From Psychrobacter immobilis (GTDB taxonomy: Bacteria > Pseudomonadota > Gammaproteobacteria > Pseudomonadales > Moraxellaceae): a stretch of 58,933 bases of DNA. Both the position numbers and the translations under genes were made by a program. The notes under the pieces are model-generated. The model searched no databases and was not told the DNA's origin. It was given only the letters and a program-made list of their open reading frames with translations. The stretch is from assembly GCF_904846185.1 (NCBI RefSeq), contig NZ_CAJGZQ010000023.1, positions 1 through 58,933 of the forward strand. The letters are read 5' to 3'. Positions 1-8,188 of this stretch are shown here, in pieces; within the stretch, counting starts at the first letter, position 1; the number at the start of each line of letters is the position of its first letter.

Positions 1-127
1 CTGATCTAAATCCTATCGAGAATAAGTGGGCACAGGCTAAATTTCTACGCCAAGGATGGATGGAAAATAATCTGCCTAAACTATTTCATGATATGGGCTG
101 TATCGATTTTATATTAAACTGACTATA
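1..127 (+). mobile_element. IS630-family insertion sequence, 3' end
   Basis: These bases encode the last 39 residues of an IS630-type transposase and run to the element's edge. The same 127 bases occur in reverse complement at 58807-58933 without a mismatch. Identity stops after ...GACTATA, where the left copy continues TGTTC and the right copy ATAAGG, which fits the TA target preference of IS630 elements. The rest of the element lies outside the window. Confidence 0.85.
3..122 (+). pseudogene. IS630-family transposase, C-terminal fragment (cut by the window edge)
   Basis: The open frame enters from the window edge and ends at TGA 120-122. It begins DLNPIENKWAQAK, the block that carries the third catalytic acid (Glu of NPIE) of the DDE triad in IS630/Tc1-type transposases, followed by a short tail ending CIDFILN. 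The first two catalytic aspartates are outside the window, so intactness of the whole gene cannot be judged. I use the partial label because only the 3' end is visible, not because a disabling change is seen. Confidence 0.8.
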
Positions 128-1515
128 TGTTCATCATCATGCCCAGCTTTCACACCAAACCAAGTCACATGAGAGGGTGTGAAATTCAGTGTTATTTTTG
201 ACTCGATTTTACCATCATGAGGATCAATCTCGATAATTTGCTGGTTTGAGTCATCCATCATATAAACCATTTGCGTGTTTGGGTTAACAATAAATGAGGG
301 AACCGCTTTGCCTTCGATGCCATTAGGGAAAACATTTAATACGGCGGTTTGCTTATAATTTTGTGCAACATCGAGTATATATAGTTTGCCGGTATCATCG
401 AGTAGCATTAAATGCTCTCCATGGGCATCAAAATCATAGCTGACAATACGGCGACTGCTGTCTGTTGTCCAGACAATCGGTGTCATGTTTTTACTGACAG
501 GATCAACACGGTAAGGCTGTCCACAAGCAGTGCCAATGACATAGTCATGATGGTGGTTAGTGATGAATGAGCCAATTCGAGCAGGACTACTGCTTGTACT
601 ATCACATTGAATATTGGTTAGGCTGCTGGGATAGGTAATTTTTTCGGCGCTGAAAATGTCTCCGGTTTGTTTGACGCTTAAGACGCCATCGCTACAGGCA
701 AAGATGCTGTAATCGGTCATGCTGCCACTGCCATGCAACCCCATGCATTTTGTCTCAAAGGTTTGGCTTATATGATAGTCATCACCATGCTGTTCAAATA
801 CAGAGAGCGTATCAGCCAGTGAGCTACCGGTTGTCTGATAACGCTGTGAGGCAATCACATAATTGCCTCTAGGTTCCGCTGTACCGTGCATGCTGGTATT
901 AAGCTTTTGATAAGGCAGTGTACCGTCAGCTATACCGGTATCTGTTACAAGTACAAATCCAGCTTCTTGTACAGGGTTTTCTATGGGATTGCCTGTCGCA
1001 CCTAAGCCGTCAAAAAACAGCCCTGCTTGTTCTCCAAAAGTTTGAAAATGTACTGGGCGGGTATAGTTGAGCTGTAATGGCATTTTTGCCGCATCACGAG
1101 CATATGGGTGATCATGATCGCCATGGTTTTCAATATCAAGCCCACTATGATAAAAATTGACCGCGTTGTTAGTACGATCCATGATGACGGCGTAATGACC
1201 ATCTGGACTACTTTGTACGGCATCGGCTTGACCTGTCAAAGGTAGGGTTTGTATCACTTTATCTTGAGCAAGGCTATAAATGTAAGCTTGACTGCCATCT
1301 TTTGCAGTGATGAATAAACGACCTTGTTCCATTTCAGTGCTGACAGCAGATTCATCATCATGGTCATGATCGTCTCCATGGTCGTGGTCGTGTTCTGAAT
1401 CTATGATTGGTGTTTTCCTATCATCTGATGATCCGCAGCCGCTAAGTGCTGAAACGGCGATTAAAGAAGAGAAGGCGAGCGCGATGGCACGGCTCAAAGG
1501 ATTTATTTGATTCAT
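109..1515 (-). CDS. AztD-like zinc-binding beta-propeller lipoprotein, 3' end altered by IS
   Basis: A 468-residue lipoprotein: the signal sequence ends in lipobox LSGC with the lipidated Cys at residue 27. A His/Asp-rich stretch follows (about residues 41-55, HDHDHGDDHDHDD). The rest reads as repeated beta-propeller blades with family-typical blocks CMGLHGSGS and CSDGVLSV, as in the periplasmic zinc metallochaperone AztD. The start has a good GGAG 8 bases upstream. It lies 87 bases downstream of the ZnuD-like receptor on the same strand and is probably cotranscribed under the Zur box. The likely role is to bind zinc and pass it on or store it at a membrane surface. The last five residues (IVSLI) and the stop are encoded by IS630 DNA, so the native C-terminus has been replaced. 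AztD is usually a soluble periplasmic protein; the lipoprotein form here is notable. Confidence 0.75.
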   Translation of the reverse strand: MNQINPLSRAIALAFSSLIAVSALSGCGSSDDRKTPIIDSEHDHDHGDDHDHDDESAVSTEMEQGRLFITAKDGSQAYIYSLAQDKVIQTLPLTGQADAVQSSPDGHYAVIMDRTNNAVNFYHSGLDIENHGDHDHPYARDAAKMPLQLNYTRPVHFQTFGEQAGLFFDGLGATGNPIENPVQEAGFVLVTDTGIADGTLPYQKLNTSMHGTAEPRGNYVIASQRYQTTGSSLADTLSVFEQHGDDYHISQTFETKCMGLHGSGSMTDYSIFACSDGVLSVKQTGDIFSAEKITYPSSLTNIQCDSTSSSPARIGSFITNHHHDYVIGTACGQPYRVDPVSKNMTPIVWTTDSSRRIVSYDFDAHGEHLMLLDDTGKLYILDVAQNYKQTAVLNVFPNGIEGKAVPSFIVNPNTQMVYMMDDSNQQIIEIDPHDGKIESKITLNFTPSHVTWFGVKAGHDDEHIVSLI

Positions 1516-1602
1516 AAAGGACTCCAGTCATAAGTTATGAGGCTTATGACAATTGATTAAGGATTGCTAGTTACAAGTGACTAATGAAAAGAGAGTAGGC
1601 TG

Positions 1603-3948
1603 TTAGAAGTTATAGGTGATACCTGCGTTTAATGAGCGTTCTGGCATTGTCACTTGTTCAGCCAAATAAGAGGCATGATTATAAGCAAGCTCGTTCAGAA
1701 TATTTTCGACTTGAAAAAAAGCGGTGTAATCATGAGCGCTCGAACTGTGATAGACAAGCTTGGCATCAACCATGTTGTAGCTAGGCGTATTGGTTTCAAA
1801 ATCAGCAATGTGATCTTGCTCAAAACGATGGTATCCAGACAGCACCAAGTCAAACTGACCAAATTGAGAGGTAATATCACCACCAATACGGGGCGCTACC
1901 AATCTTGGTGCGTATTTCCGTGTAAGGCTTGTATCATCTAGCGTGATGAGCGCAATGTCGGCAAAGCTGCCAATACTAATATTGTCATTAAGATAATAGC
2001 GTGATTGAATTTCACCACCATAATGTTTGGCATCGCTTTGGACATAATCCACTAAACGAAAACCAGCAGACTCTCCTTCAGTGGCAATGTCTTGAGTTTT
2101 GGCATAAATATAATTTGTACTGTCGTTATAAAAGACAGAAATACTACTATCAAAACGATTGCCATTGTCGTAACGCAAAGTGAATTCTACGCCATCAGTA
2201 GATTCTTCCTCTAATTGCCCATTGCCACGCTCCCAAGTATTGGTTGCAAGATGGGCGCCATTAGAAAATAACTCTTGTGGAGAAGGCAATCTTTCAGAAT
2301 GACTGATTCTGGCTGACAACTGCGTATTAGGCGTAAGATATTTGCTACCTTCTAAACTGACAGATGTTCCGGCATGTGTTTTTTCGATGTTATTGTCGTT
2401 ATCTATTAGATTTTGAAAATCTTGACGACCGCCAAACTCAATATACCAAGGACTTTTGCCTTGTTTTCTTAAAATACTAGACGTATCGAGGGGAGCACTG
2501 GTGGTAGCCGTTGTCTCACCATGATTATGACCAGCATGGGCATCACTTGCAGATAATGATTGACCTGCAAATTTATCAGAATTCTGTATTTTTGCGCCAA
2601 AATAATCTGGCGTGAGTCGTTCAATAAAGAACAAACCGACCTGTGTACGATCAGTTTGCGGCAAATAACCTTCTAGCCCAACAGCAGAAAACCGGCTGTT
2701 TGTGTAATCTAGACCGACCACACCTTTCATAAAGCCTAGATTGCCTGTTTTATACGTGCTATGTGTGGCTTGAGCTTGAGCACTAATGGCTTTGTTTTCA
2801 AAAGTTGTGCCCACAGCGCCTTCATCTATTTCATCGTGACGATAATCGGTATAGCTGAGTTTCGTATTGATGCTATCGACGCCTATCATGGGTAATTTTC
2901 GCTCTGCATGGAGCTGATAGACGTTTGACATCATATCGACATAGGGCGCTTCACCATGATCGTGGTCATGTTCGTGATCCGCCTCACAGCTCAGTTGGTT
3001 GGTCAGTACGCTATCAGGTGAGCATTCATTATGCACATGAAAGGGCAAGCCATATTCTGAGGATAGGCGCTGATATGATGCACCGATATAGCCCATATCA
3101 GTCACATAAGACAAGACAATGCTACCATTGTCTTGCGTGTACCAACTGTTGGCAATCTCATCGGTATCCAAATGTGGTACTTGGATATTGCCTTTATCCG
3201 TCTTTTGGTAATACCCACTCCATAGCCAGTTTTCACCGATACTGCCATTGAGTTCTGCATAACCCAAATAACCGTCTGTGGCTTGTTGACCAATCAATGC
3301 CAATTTTCCGCTGATGTTTTTTTGTCGCCTCTCCTTAGGGATAGTGTCATTGACGATATTGACCACACCGCCTATAGCACCGCCGCCATACATCAACGCT
3401 GACGTGCCTTTGATTACTTCAACTTGTTTGGCACCTAGTACAGGTACCGCCACTTGATGGTCTGGTGAGATTTGTGACGCATCTTGTACGCTCAAACCAT
3501 TTTGCATGACTTGGACGCGCGGTGCGCTTTGCCCTCGAATAATGGGTTGGCTCGCACCTTGCCCAAAACTATCAGTAGACACGCCAACTTCATTTGCTAG
3601 TGCATCACCAAGCGTACTGCTTGTCTGAGTAGTGAGCGCATCGCCAGTAACAATACTGGTTGCGGTTGCCATTTCATTCGCTTGTGGCAATAAAGGGTTA
3701 GACGTCACCACTATGGTGTCTAGAGTCACCGAAGGGTGGGTCGTATCAGGAGAGTTTAGGTGAAAAGATGAGGATGTCATAGGTTTGATATCTACCATCG
3801 TATCCTTCGCATTTACTGACAAACTTGCCATACCTAAAGCTGTCGTTACTGAGAATACAGTCGTTACCCGGCGAATACTAAAATTAACTGAAGACACAGA
3901 AGTATAATCAGGTTCTCTTAATCTGTTGATATGAAAAATTGGAGACAT
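1603..3948 (-). CDS. znuD: TonB-dependent outer-membrane zinc receptor, ZnuD-like
   Basis: About 781 residues: signal peptide ending near SLSVNA, plug domain (LGDALANEVGVSTDSFGQG ... IIRGQSAPRVQVM ... YGGGAIGGVVNIV) and a beta-barrel ending in a terminal aromatic (GITYNF). Two extracellular-type loops are His-rich: one within a Cys pair region (CSPDSVL...LSC followed by DHEHDHDHGE) and one DAHAGHNHGE. This is the pattern of ZnuD, which imports zinc with energy from TonB-ExbB-ExbD. An in-frame start at 4038 would lie upstream of the Zur palindrome and put the operator inside the gene, so I choose ATG 3948. The Shine-Dalgarno there is weak. The AztD-like lipoprotein follows on the same strand. 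Confidence 0.8.
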   Translation of the reverse strand: MSPIFHINRLREPDYTSVSSVNFSIRRVTTVFSVTTALGMASLSVNAKDTMVDIKPMTSSSFHLNSPDTTHPSVTLDTIVVTSNPLLPQANEMATATSIVTGDALTTQTSSTLGDALANEVGVSTDSFGQGASQPIIRGQSAPRVQVMQNGLSVQDASQISPDHQVAVPVLGAKQVEVIKGTSALMYGGGAIGGVVNIVNDTIPKERRQKNISGKLALIGQQATDGYLGYAELNGSIGENWLWSGYYQKTDKGNIQVPHLDTDEIANSWYTQDNGSIVLSYVTDMGYIGASYQRLSSEYGLPFHVHNECSPDSVLTNQLSCEADHEHDHDHGEAPYVDMMSNVYQLHAERKLPMIGVDSINTKLSYTDYRHDEIDEGAVGTTFENKAISAQAQATHSTYKTGNLGFMKGVVGLDYTNSRFSAVGLEGYLPQTDRTQVGLFFIERLTPDYFGAKIQNSDKFAGQSLSASDAHAGHNHGETTATTSAPLDTSSILRKQGKSPWYIEFGGRQDFQNLIDNDNNIEKTHAGTSVSLEGSKYLTPNTQLSARISHSERLPSPQELFSNGAHLATNTWERGNGQLEEESTDGVEFTLRYDNGNRFDSSISVFYNDSTNYIYAKTQDIATEGESAGFRLVDYVQSDAKHYGGEIQSRYYLNDNISIGSFADIALITLDDTSLTRKYAPRLVAPRIGGDITSQFGQFDLVLSGYHRFEQDHIADFETNTPSYNMVDAKLVYHSSSAHDYTAFFQVENILNELAYNHASYLAEQVTMPERSLNAGITYNF

Positions 3949-4007
3949 GAGATTACCAAAATAAGAAGTTATATAGGGATAAATAACGATAAGAGTAAAT
4001 ATTTTCG

Positions 4008-4028
4008 TTATGTTATAATATAACATAA
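4008..4028 (-). promoter_or_regulatory. Zur-type operator of the znuD-like operon
   Basis: A perfect 21-base palindrome: arms TTATGTTATA and TATAACATAA around a central A. It matches the gammaproteobacterial Zur pattern (core TGTTATANTATAACA). It sits 60-80 bases upstream of the chosen znuD start, and a possible -10 (TATAAC) on the minus strand lies inside it, so binding of zinc-loaded Zur would block transcription. Confidence 0.75.
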
Positions 4029-4162
4029 AGATATACAAACTTTATATTTTAGTAAGGTGTGCATATTAGCTATGCTTGCACGAGGTAACTTCAATATTTG
4101 ACTTTCTTTGTGAGTGATAAATGTGACAGTCATTCAATGAATGTGTTGGTACTGACATAATA

Positions 4163-4324
4163 ATGAGTATGTCAAAAGTTAGAAAAATGAATGTGTTAAG
4201 AACTATGGTTCAGGAGAATATCAATCATAAAAAGCCTTATAGATCTCTGGTCAATGAATTGATACGTCTGAAATATAGAGCACTTTGTAAGCCAGTCTCT
4301 GAAGAAACAAGAAATAAAAAGTAA
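4163..4324 (+). CDS. Small basic hypothetical ORF, 53 residues
   Basis: An ATG-to-TAA frame of 53 codons starting MSMSKVRKMNV and ending SEETRNKK, rich in Lys and Arg. No clear Shine-Dalgarno precedes the ATG, and I recognise no family. It is the longest frame I find in the AT-rich gap between the znuD operator and the MerR-type gene. It could be a chance frame or a remnant. Confidence 0.2.
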   Translation: MSMSKVRKMNVLRTMVQENINHKKPYRSLVNELIRLKYRALCKPVSEETRNKK

Positions 4325-4707
4325 GAACGGTAGGCAATAAATCAACAATAGATCGTCTGGTCTAATGACAGTTTGCAGGGATTCAGCACCAGAGTTTAGG
4401 ATTTCATATGGCTGAAGATGTTATGTTTTGGAAGTTTAAAATCAACTTTGAGTGATAACTTGAATAAAAAATAGCTAGTTTAGCTTTAACGGCAGTTGCG
4501 AAGAACAAACATCGTATGAAGGGGCAGGCTTTAGAGTAGGTTTGTCTTTATTTACGAATGCTATTCTATACGTTTGGCGCAATTGAATAGCTGGCTGTAG
4601 GCTATTAATATCAGTAATCTAGATTTTTTGGATAATCGCAGTGTATTTGTTAAGCAGTTCAATATTCTTTGAGTAGTCTAGTCACCTAGTAAAATCGGCT
4701 CTATTGC
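4325..4707. other. Intergenic stretch without a supported gene
   Basis: AT-rich DNA between the small ORF and the MerR-type gene. Only very short frames are present (for example 15 codons from ATG 4408). I see no terminator with a T-run and no tRNA. It may be decayed coding DNA, but nothing recognisable remains. Confidence 0.4.
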
Positions 4708-5148
4708 TTATTTATGCAAGGTGTTACCTTTAATAGCGCCAGTGGCTGCTAGATTCATTAGACGTCGAAACCTCGGACACTCTAAGTGGCTAGGCGCTGT
4801 ACAAGTTGCCGCATGTTGCAGTCCAACACGCATGGCGCTTAATTTTTGAATCGTTTCATCCAGTTCAGAGGCTTTGTTCAGCAACAAATCTCGATCAACA
4901 TCTAGGGTTTTTCCAAACCCTAATATCCCAGTAATCTCATCCAATGAAAACCCTGCAACACGTCGTAAAGCAATCAAGGACATACACTCTAATATATCTT
5001 TGCTGAAAACTCGGCGGATACCGTGCCGACCAACAGAGCGAATTAGGTATTTTTTCTCATAAAATCGTAACGTTGAAGCAGGAACACCAGACTGTTTAGC
5101 ACCCTGCGAAATATCTATAATGCCCACTTGACTTAAAATTGTATGCAA
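4708..5148 (-). CDS. MerR-family transcriptional regulator
   Basis: About 146 residues. An N-terminal winged helix-turn-helix of MerR type (ISQGAKQSGVPASTLRFYEKK, residues 14-33; RRVFSKDILECMSLIALRR, 45-63) is followed by the dimerisation helix (90-113). A C-terminal block has Cys116 and Cys124 around a His (CTAPSHLECPRF), which might bind metal or a redox signal. The longest frame starts with TTG at 5148; a GTG at 5127 is an alternative, and neither has a strong Shine-Dalgarno. It is divergent from the decayed DUF2938 gene at 5186, which I infer was its target. The ligand cannot be told from the sequence. Confidence 0.75.
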   Translation of the reverse strand: MHTILSQVGIIDISQGAKQSGVPASTLRFYEKKYLIRSVGRHGIRRVFSKDILECMSLIALRRVAGFSLDEITGILGFGKTLDVDRDLLLNKASELDETIQKLSAMRVGLQHAATCTAPSHLECPRFRRLMNLAATGAIKGNTLHK

Positions 5149-5185
5149 TCATCACATTGATATTGAAACTAGTAAGAGAGTCATC

Positions 5186-5430
5186 ATGGATAACGTCGTT
5201 TTTATAATATTAATCGGTATTGGTGCTACCGCTGTGATGGACTTATGATCATTACTCAGGAAGTATTTATTTAATATTCCACTGAGCAACTGAGCAACTG
5301 AGCAACTGAGGAATGTTGAGGCGTTGGATTGCTTACATGGGTCAAGGGCAGTTCCGTCATGACGCTACTGCAAAATCTAATACTATTCATGGTGATCTTT
5401 TTATTGGGTGGAGAGCCAATATTTTACAGA
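5186..5430 (+). pseudogene. Decayed DUF2938-family membrane protein gene
   Basis: Translation gives MDNVVFIILIGIGATAVMDL and then TGA at 5246-5248, at a place where the family has Trp (TGG). Reading on in frame gives SLLRKYLFNIPLSN and a second TGA at 5291-5293. After a +1 shift the family sequence resumes from ATG 5313: MLRRWIAYMGQGQFRHDATAK and then GDLFIGW. The shift falls in an 8-base tandem repeat. The C-terminal half, normally two or more membrane helices, is missing: homology ends near 5412, just before the tRNA-Val terminator. The gene therefore has at least two stops, a frameshift and a 3' deletion. The family's function is unknown. The 69-residue frame at 5313-5522 is not an independent gene. 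Confidence 0.75.
5281..5312. repeat. 8-bp tandem repeat, four units
   Basis: Unit ACTGAGCA repeated at 5281, 5289 and 5297, with a fourth variant copy ACTGAGGA at 5305. The unit length is not a multiple of three, so changes in copy number shift frame. Removing two units would put the two halves of the DUF2938 pseudogene back in one frame, although in-frame TGA codons would remain. Confidence 0.85.
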
Positions 5431-5431
5431 C

Positions 5432-5466
5432 AAAAAAAGCCCCAATCTCACGATTGGGGCTTTCTA
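5432..5466 (-). terminator. Terminator of tRNA-Val
   Basis: An 11-base stem (AAGCCCCAATC/GATTGGGGCTT) with loop GTGA is followed on the minus strand by a run of seven T. It starts 8 bases beyond the tRNA 3' CCA. Confidence 0.85.
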
Positions 5467-5472
5467 AATATT

Positions 5473-5549
<77 letters not shown>

Positions 5550-5562
5550 ATTTAGGTTGAGT

Positions 5563-5590
5563 ATTCTATCAAGTTTTTGAGACTTTGCAA
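5563..5590 (-). promoter_or_regulatory. Promoter of tRNA-Val
   Basis: On the minus strand a -35 TTGCAA (5585-5590) and a -10 TAGAAT (5563-5568) are separated by 16 bases, with the tRNA 5' end 14 bases past the -10. Confidence 0.6.
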
Positions 5591-5621
5591 GCTTTATTTC
5601 TAATAAATTTTTTTATTAGCA

Positions 5622-5636
5622 TAATAATGATTATCA
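5622..5636. promoter_or_regulatory. Fur-like box
   Basis: TAATAATGATTATCA matches the 7-1-7 Fur consensus TGATAATnATTATCA at all specified positions but one. It is about 220 bases upstream of yqjG and 30 bases behind the tRNA-Val promoter, so the controlled gene is uncertain. Confidence 0.4.
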
Positions 5637-5787
5637 CACTTTATACTAAATGACTTTTAATATTTTTTTTATGTAGTTATATTAAATAGTGATTGAAATC
5701 GGTTTATTTTTTTATTGTCAGTAGAACTACAAACCCTAATAGCTAGGCAGTATATAACTGGTATCATTCTCAAAATAAAGTGAGGAT

Positions 5788-5805
5788 TGTGATAATAGTT
5801 TCACA
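5788..5805. promoter_or_regulatory. TGTGA-N8-TCACA dyad upstream of yqjG
   Basis: Inverted 5-base arms TGTGA and TCACA with an 8-base spacer, 53 bases before the yqjG start. CRP/Vfr sites use a 6-base spacer, so this is not a standard site. It may be an operator for another regulator or chance. Confidence 0.25.
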
Positions 5806-5857
5806 GTACTCATAGTTCACAAAAATTATATCAAAATAGAATGTTGAGGAGAGCGGA

Positions 5858-6835
5858 ATGGGTCTATTGGTTGATGGTCAATGGCAAGACAAATGGTATG
5901 ACACAGAGGCGAGCGGTGGACGCTTTGAGCGAGAAGATGCCGGTTTTAGAAATTGGGTCACGGTCGATGGCAGCGCCGGCCCATCAGGTGCTGGCGGTTT
6001 TAAAGCCGAAGCTGATCGCTATCATTTATATATCTCGCTTGCATGTCCTTGGGCACATCGTACCATTATTTACCGTCAGCTCAAGGGTTTGCAAGACCTG
6101 ATTTCGTTGTCAGTGGTGCATCCATTTATGGGCGATAAGGGCTGGACGTTTGCAGAGGGCGAGGGCGTGATTGCTGATCCTATTGTAAATGCTAATTACT
6201 TATATGAGATTTATACGGCGGCAAAGCCTGACTATACAGGACGCGTGACGGTGCCCGTATTATGGGACAAAAAAACCAATACCATCGTCAGTAATGAGTC
6301 CTCTGAGATCATTCGTATGTTTAACTCAGCTTTTGATGAGGTTGGGGCACTAGCAGGTAATTTTTTACCAACCGAATTATTAGCAGAAATCAATGCAGTT
6401 AATGAGCTCGTTTATTCTGCGGTTAATAATGGCGTTTATAAAGCAGGATTTTCGACCACACAAGAGGCTTATGAAGAAGCGGTGACGGAGCTATTCGATG
6501 TATTAGAGACGCTAGAGGCACGTTTGACAGACCAGCGTTATTTGCTAGGCAATACGATTACTGAGGCGGATTGGCGCTTATTTACTACGCTGGTGCGTTT
6601 TGATGCGGTATATGTCGGACACTTTAAATGTAATATTCGCCGTATTGTTGATTATCCCAATCTTTGGGGCTATCTGCGTGATTTATATCAAGTGCCAGGT
6701 ATTGCAGAGACGGTAAGCATCGATCATATCAAGCAGCATTATTATACTAGCCATGCCAATATCAATCCCACGCGTATCATTCCTGTTGGTCCAGTGCTTG
6801 ATTTTAATGAGCCACACGAGCGTACACGTTTATAA
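5858..6835 (+). CDS. yqjG: Glutathionyl-hydroquinone reductase (Xi-class glutathione transferase)
   Basis: 325 residues, the usual length for YqjG/ECM4 proteins. The thioredoxin-fold domain holds catalytic Cys63 in the motif ACPWAHR, the same position as in E. coli YqjG, and the all-helical domain follows from about residue 165. Family blocks VPVLWDKKTNTIVSNESSEI and LFTTLVRFDAVYVGHFKCN are present. It reduces glutathionyl-hydroquinones to hydroquinones with glutathione in the cytoplasm. GGAG lies 8 bases before ATG 5858. It is a single gene; a Fur-like box and a dyad precede it. A convergent hemB follows. Confidence 0.9.
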   Translation: MGLLVDGQWQDKWYDTEASGGRFEREDAGFRNWVTVDGSAGPSGAGGFKAEADRYHLYISLACPWAHRTIIYRQLKGLQDLISLSVVHPFMGDKGWTFAEGEGVIADPIVNANYLYEIYTAAKPDYTGRVTVPVLWDKKTNTIVSNESSEIIRMFNSAFDEVGALAGNFLPTELLAEINAVNELVYSAVNNGVYKAGFSTTQEAYEEAVTELFDVLETLEARLTDQRYLLGNTITEADWRLFTTLVRFDAVYVGHFKCNIRRIVDYPNLWGYLRDLYQVPGIAETVSIDHIKQHYYTSHANINPTRIIPVGPVLDFNEPHERTRL

Positions 6836-6863
6836 TTTTTAGTGAAGTTTTAATATAAGGCAA

Positions 6864-6902
6864 TAAAAATCGCGCCAGCTGCTTGATCACAGTTGGCGCG
6901 AT
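6864..6902 (-). terminator. Terminator of hemB
   Basis: A 13-base stem (arms starting ATCGCGCCA, one G-T pair) with an 8-base loop, followed on the minus strand by TTTTTATTG. It lies between the convergent yqjG and hemB genes and may also stop yqjG transcription less efficiently. Confidence 0.75.
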
Positions 6903-6939
6903 AGATTGACGGTATAAATAAAAAGCTGCTTAATTTATA

Positions 6940-7956
<1,017 letters not shown>

Positions 7957-8104
7957 TCATTAGATTTTAGTCATTGTTATTTATCAGCTTGATTAAATAA
8001 GCTGTTTTGAAGCATATGTTTTTTTATATCACGGACATTAATAAGTGGATAAAAGTATGTGTAAGCTAATTTGTCTACTATAACTAAAAGCGCCTTACAA
8101 AAGC

Positions 8105-8135
8105 AAAAAGCCCTACCAAGTCGGTAGGGCTTTTT
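8105..8135 (-). terminator. Terminator of the RND efflux operon
   Basis: Stem AAAAGCCCTACC/GGTAGGGCTTTTT with loop AAGTC, with T-runs on both strands. On the minus strand it lies 54 bases past the outer-membrane gene's stop. Confidence 0.8.
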
Positions 8136-8188
8136 GTACTTATCGACTATCAATGTGAAGGAATTCACCTCACACTATTTATGAGTGT

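Larger units (their letters stand above)
5550..5857. other. Intergenic region between tRNA-Val and yqjG
   Basis: No gene is seen in these 308 AT-rich bases. They hold the tRNA promoter, a Fur-like palindrome at 5622-5636 and a TGTGA/TCACA dyad at 5788-5805. Confidence 0.6.

Noticed and set aside
7977..8168. A 63-codon minus-strand frame between hemB and the efflux operon.
   Set aside because: It starts beyond the efflux terminator hairpin and runs through it, and shows no recognisable domain or ribosome-binding site.
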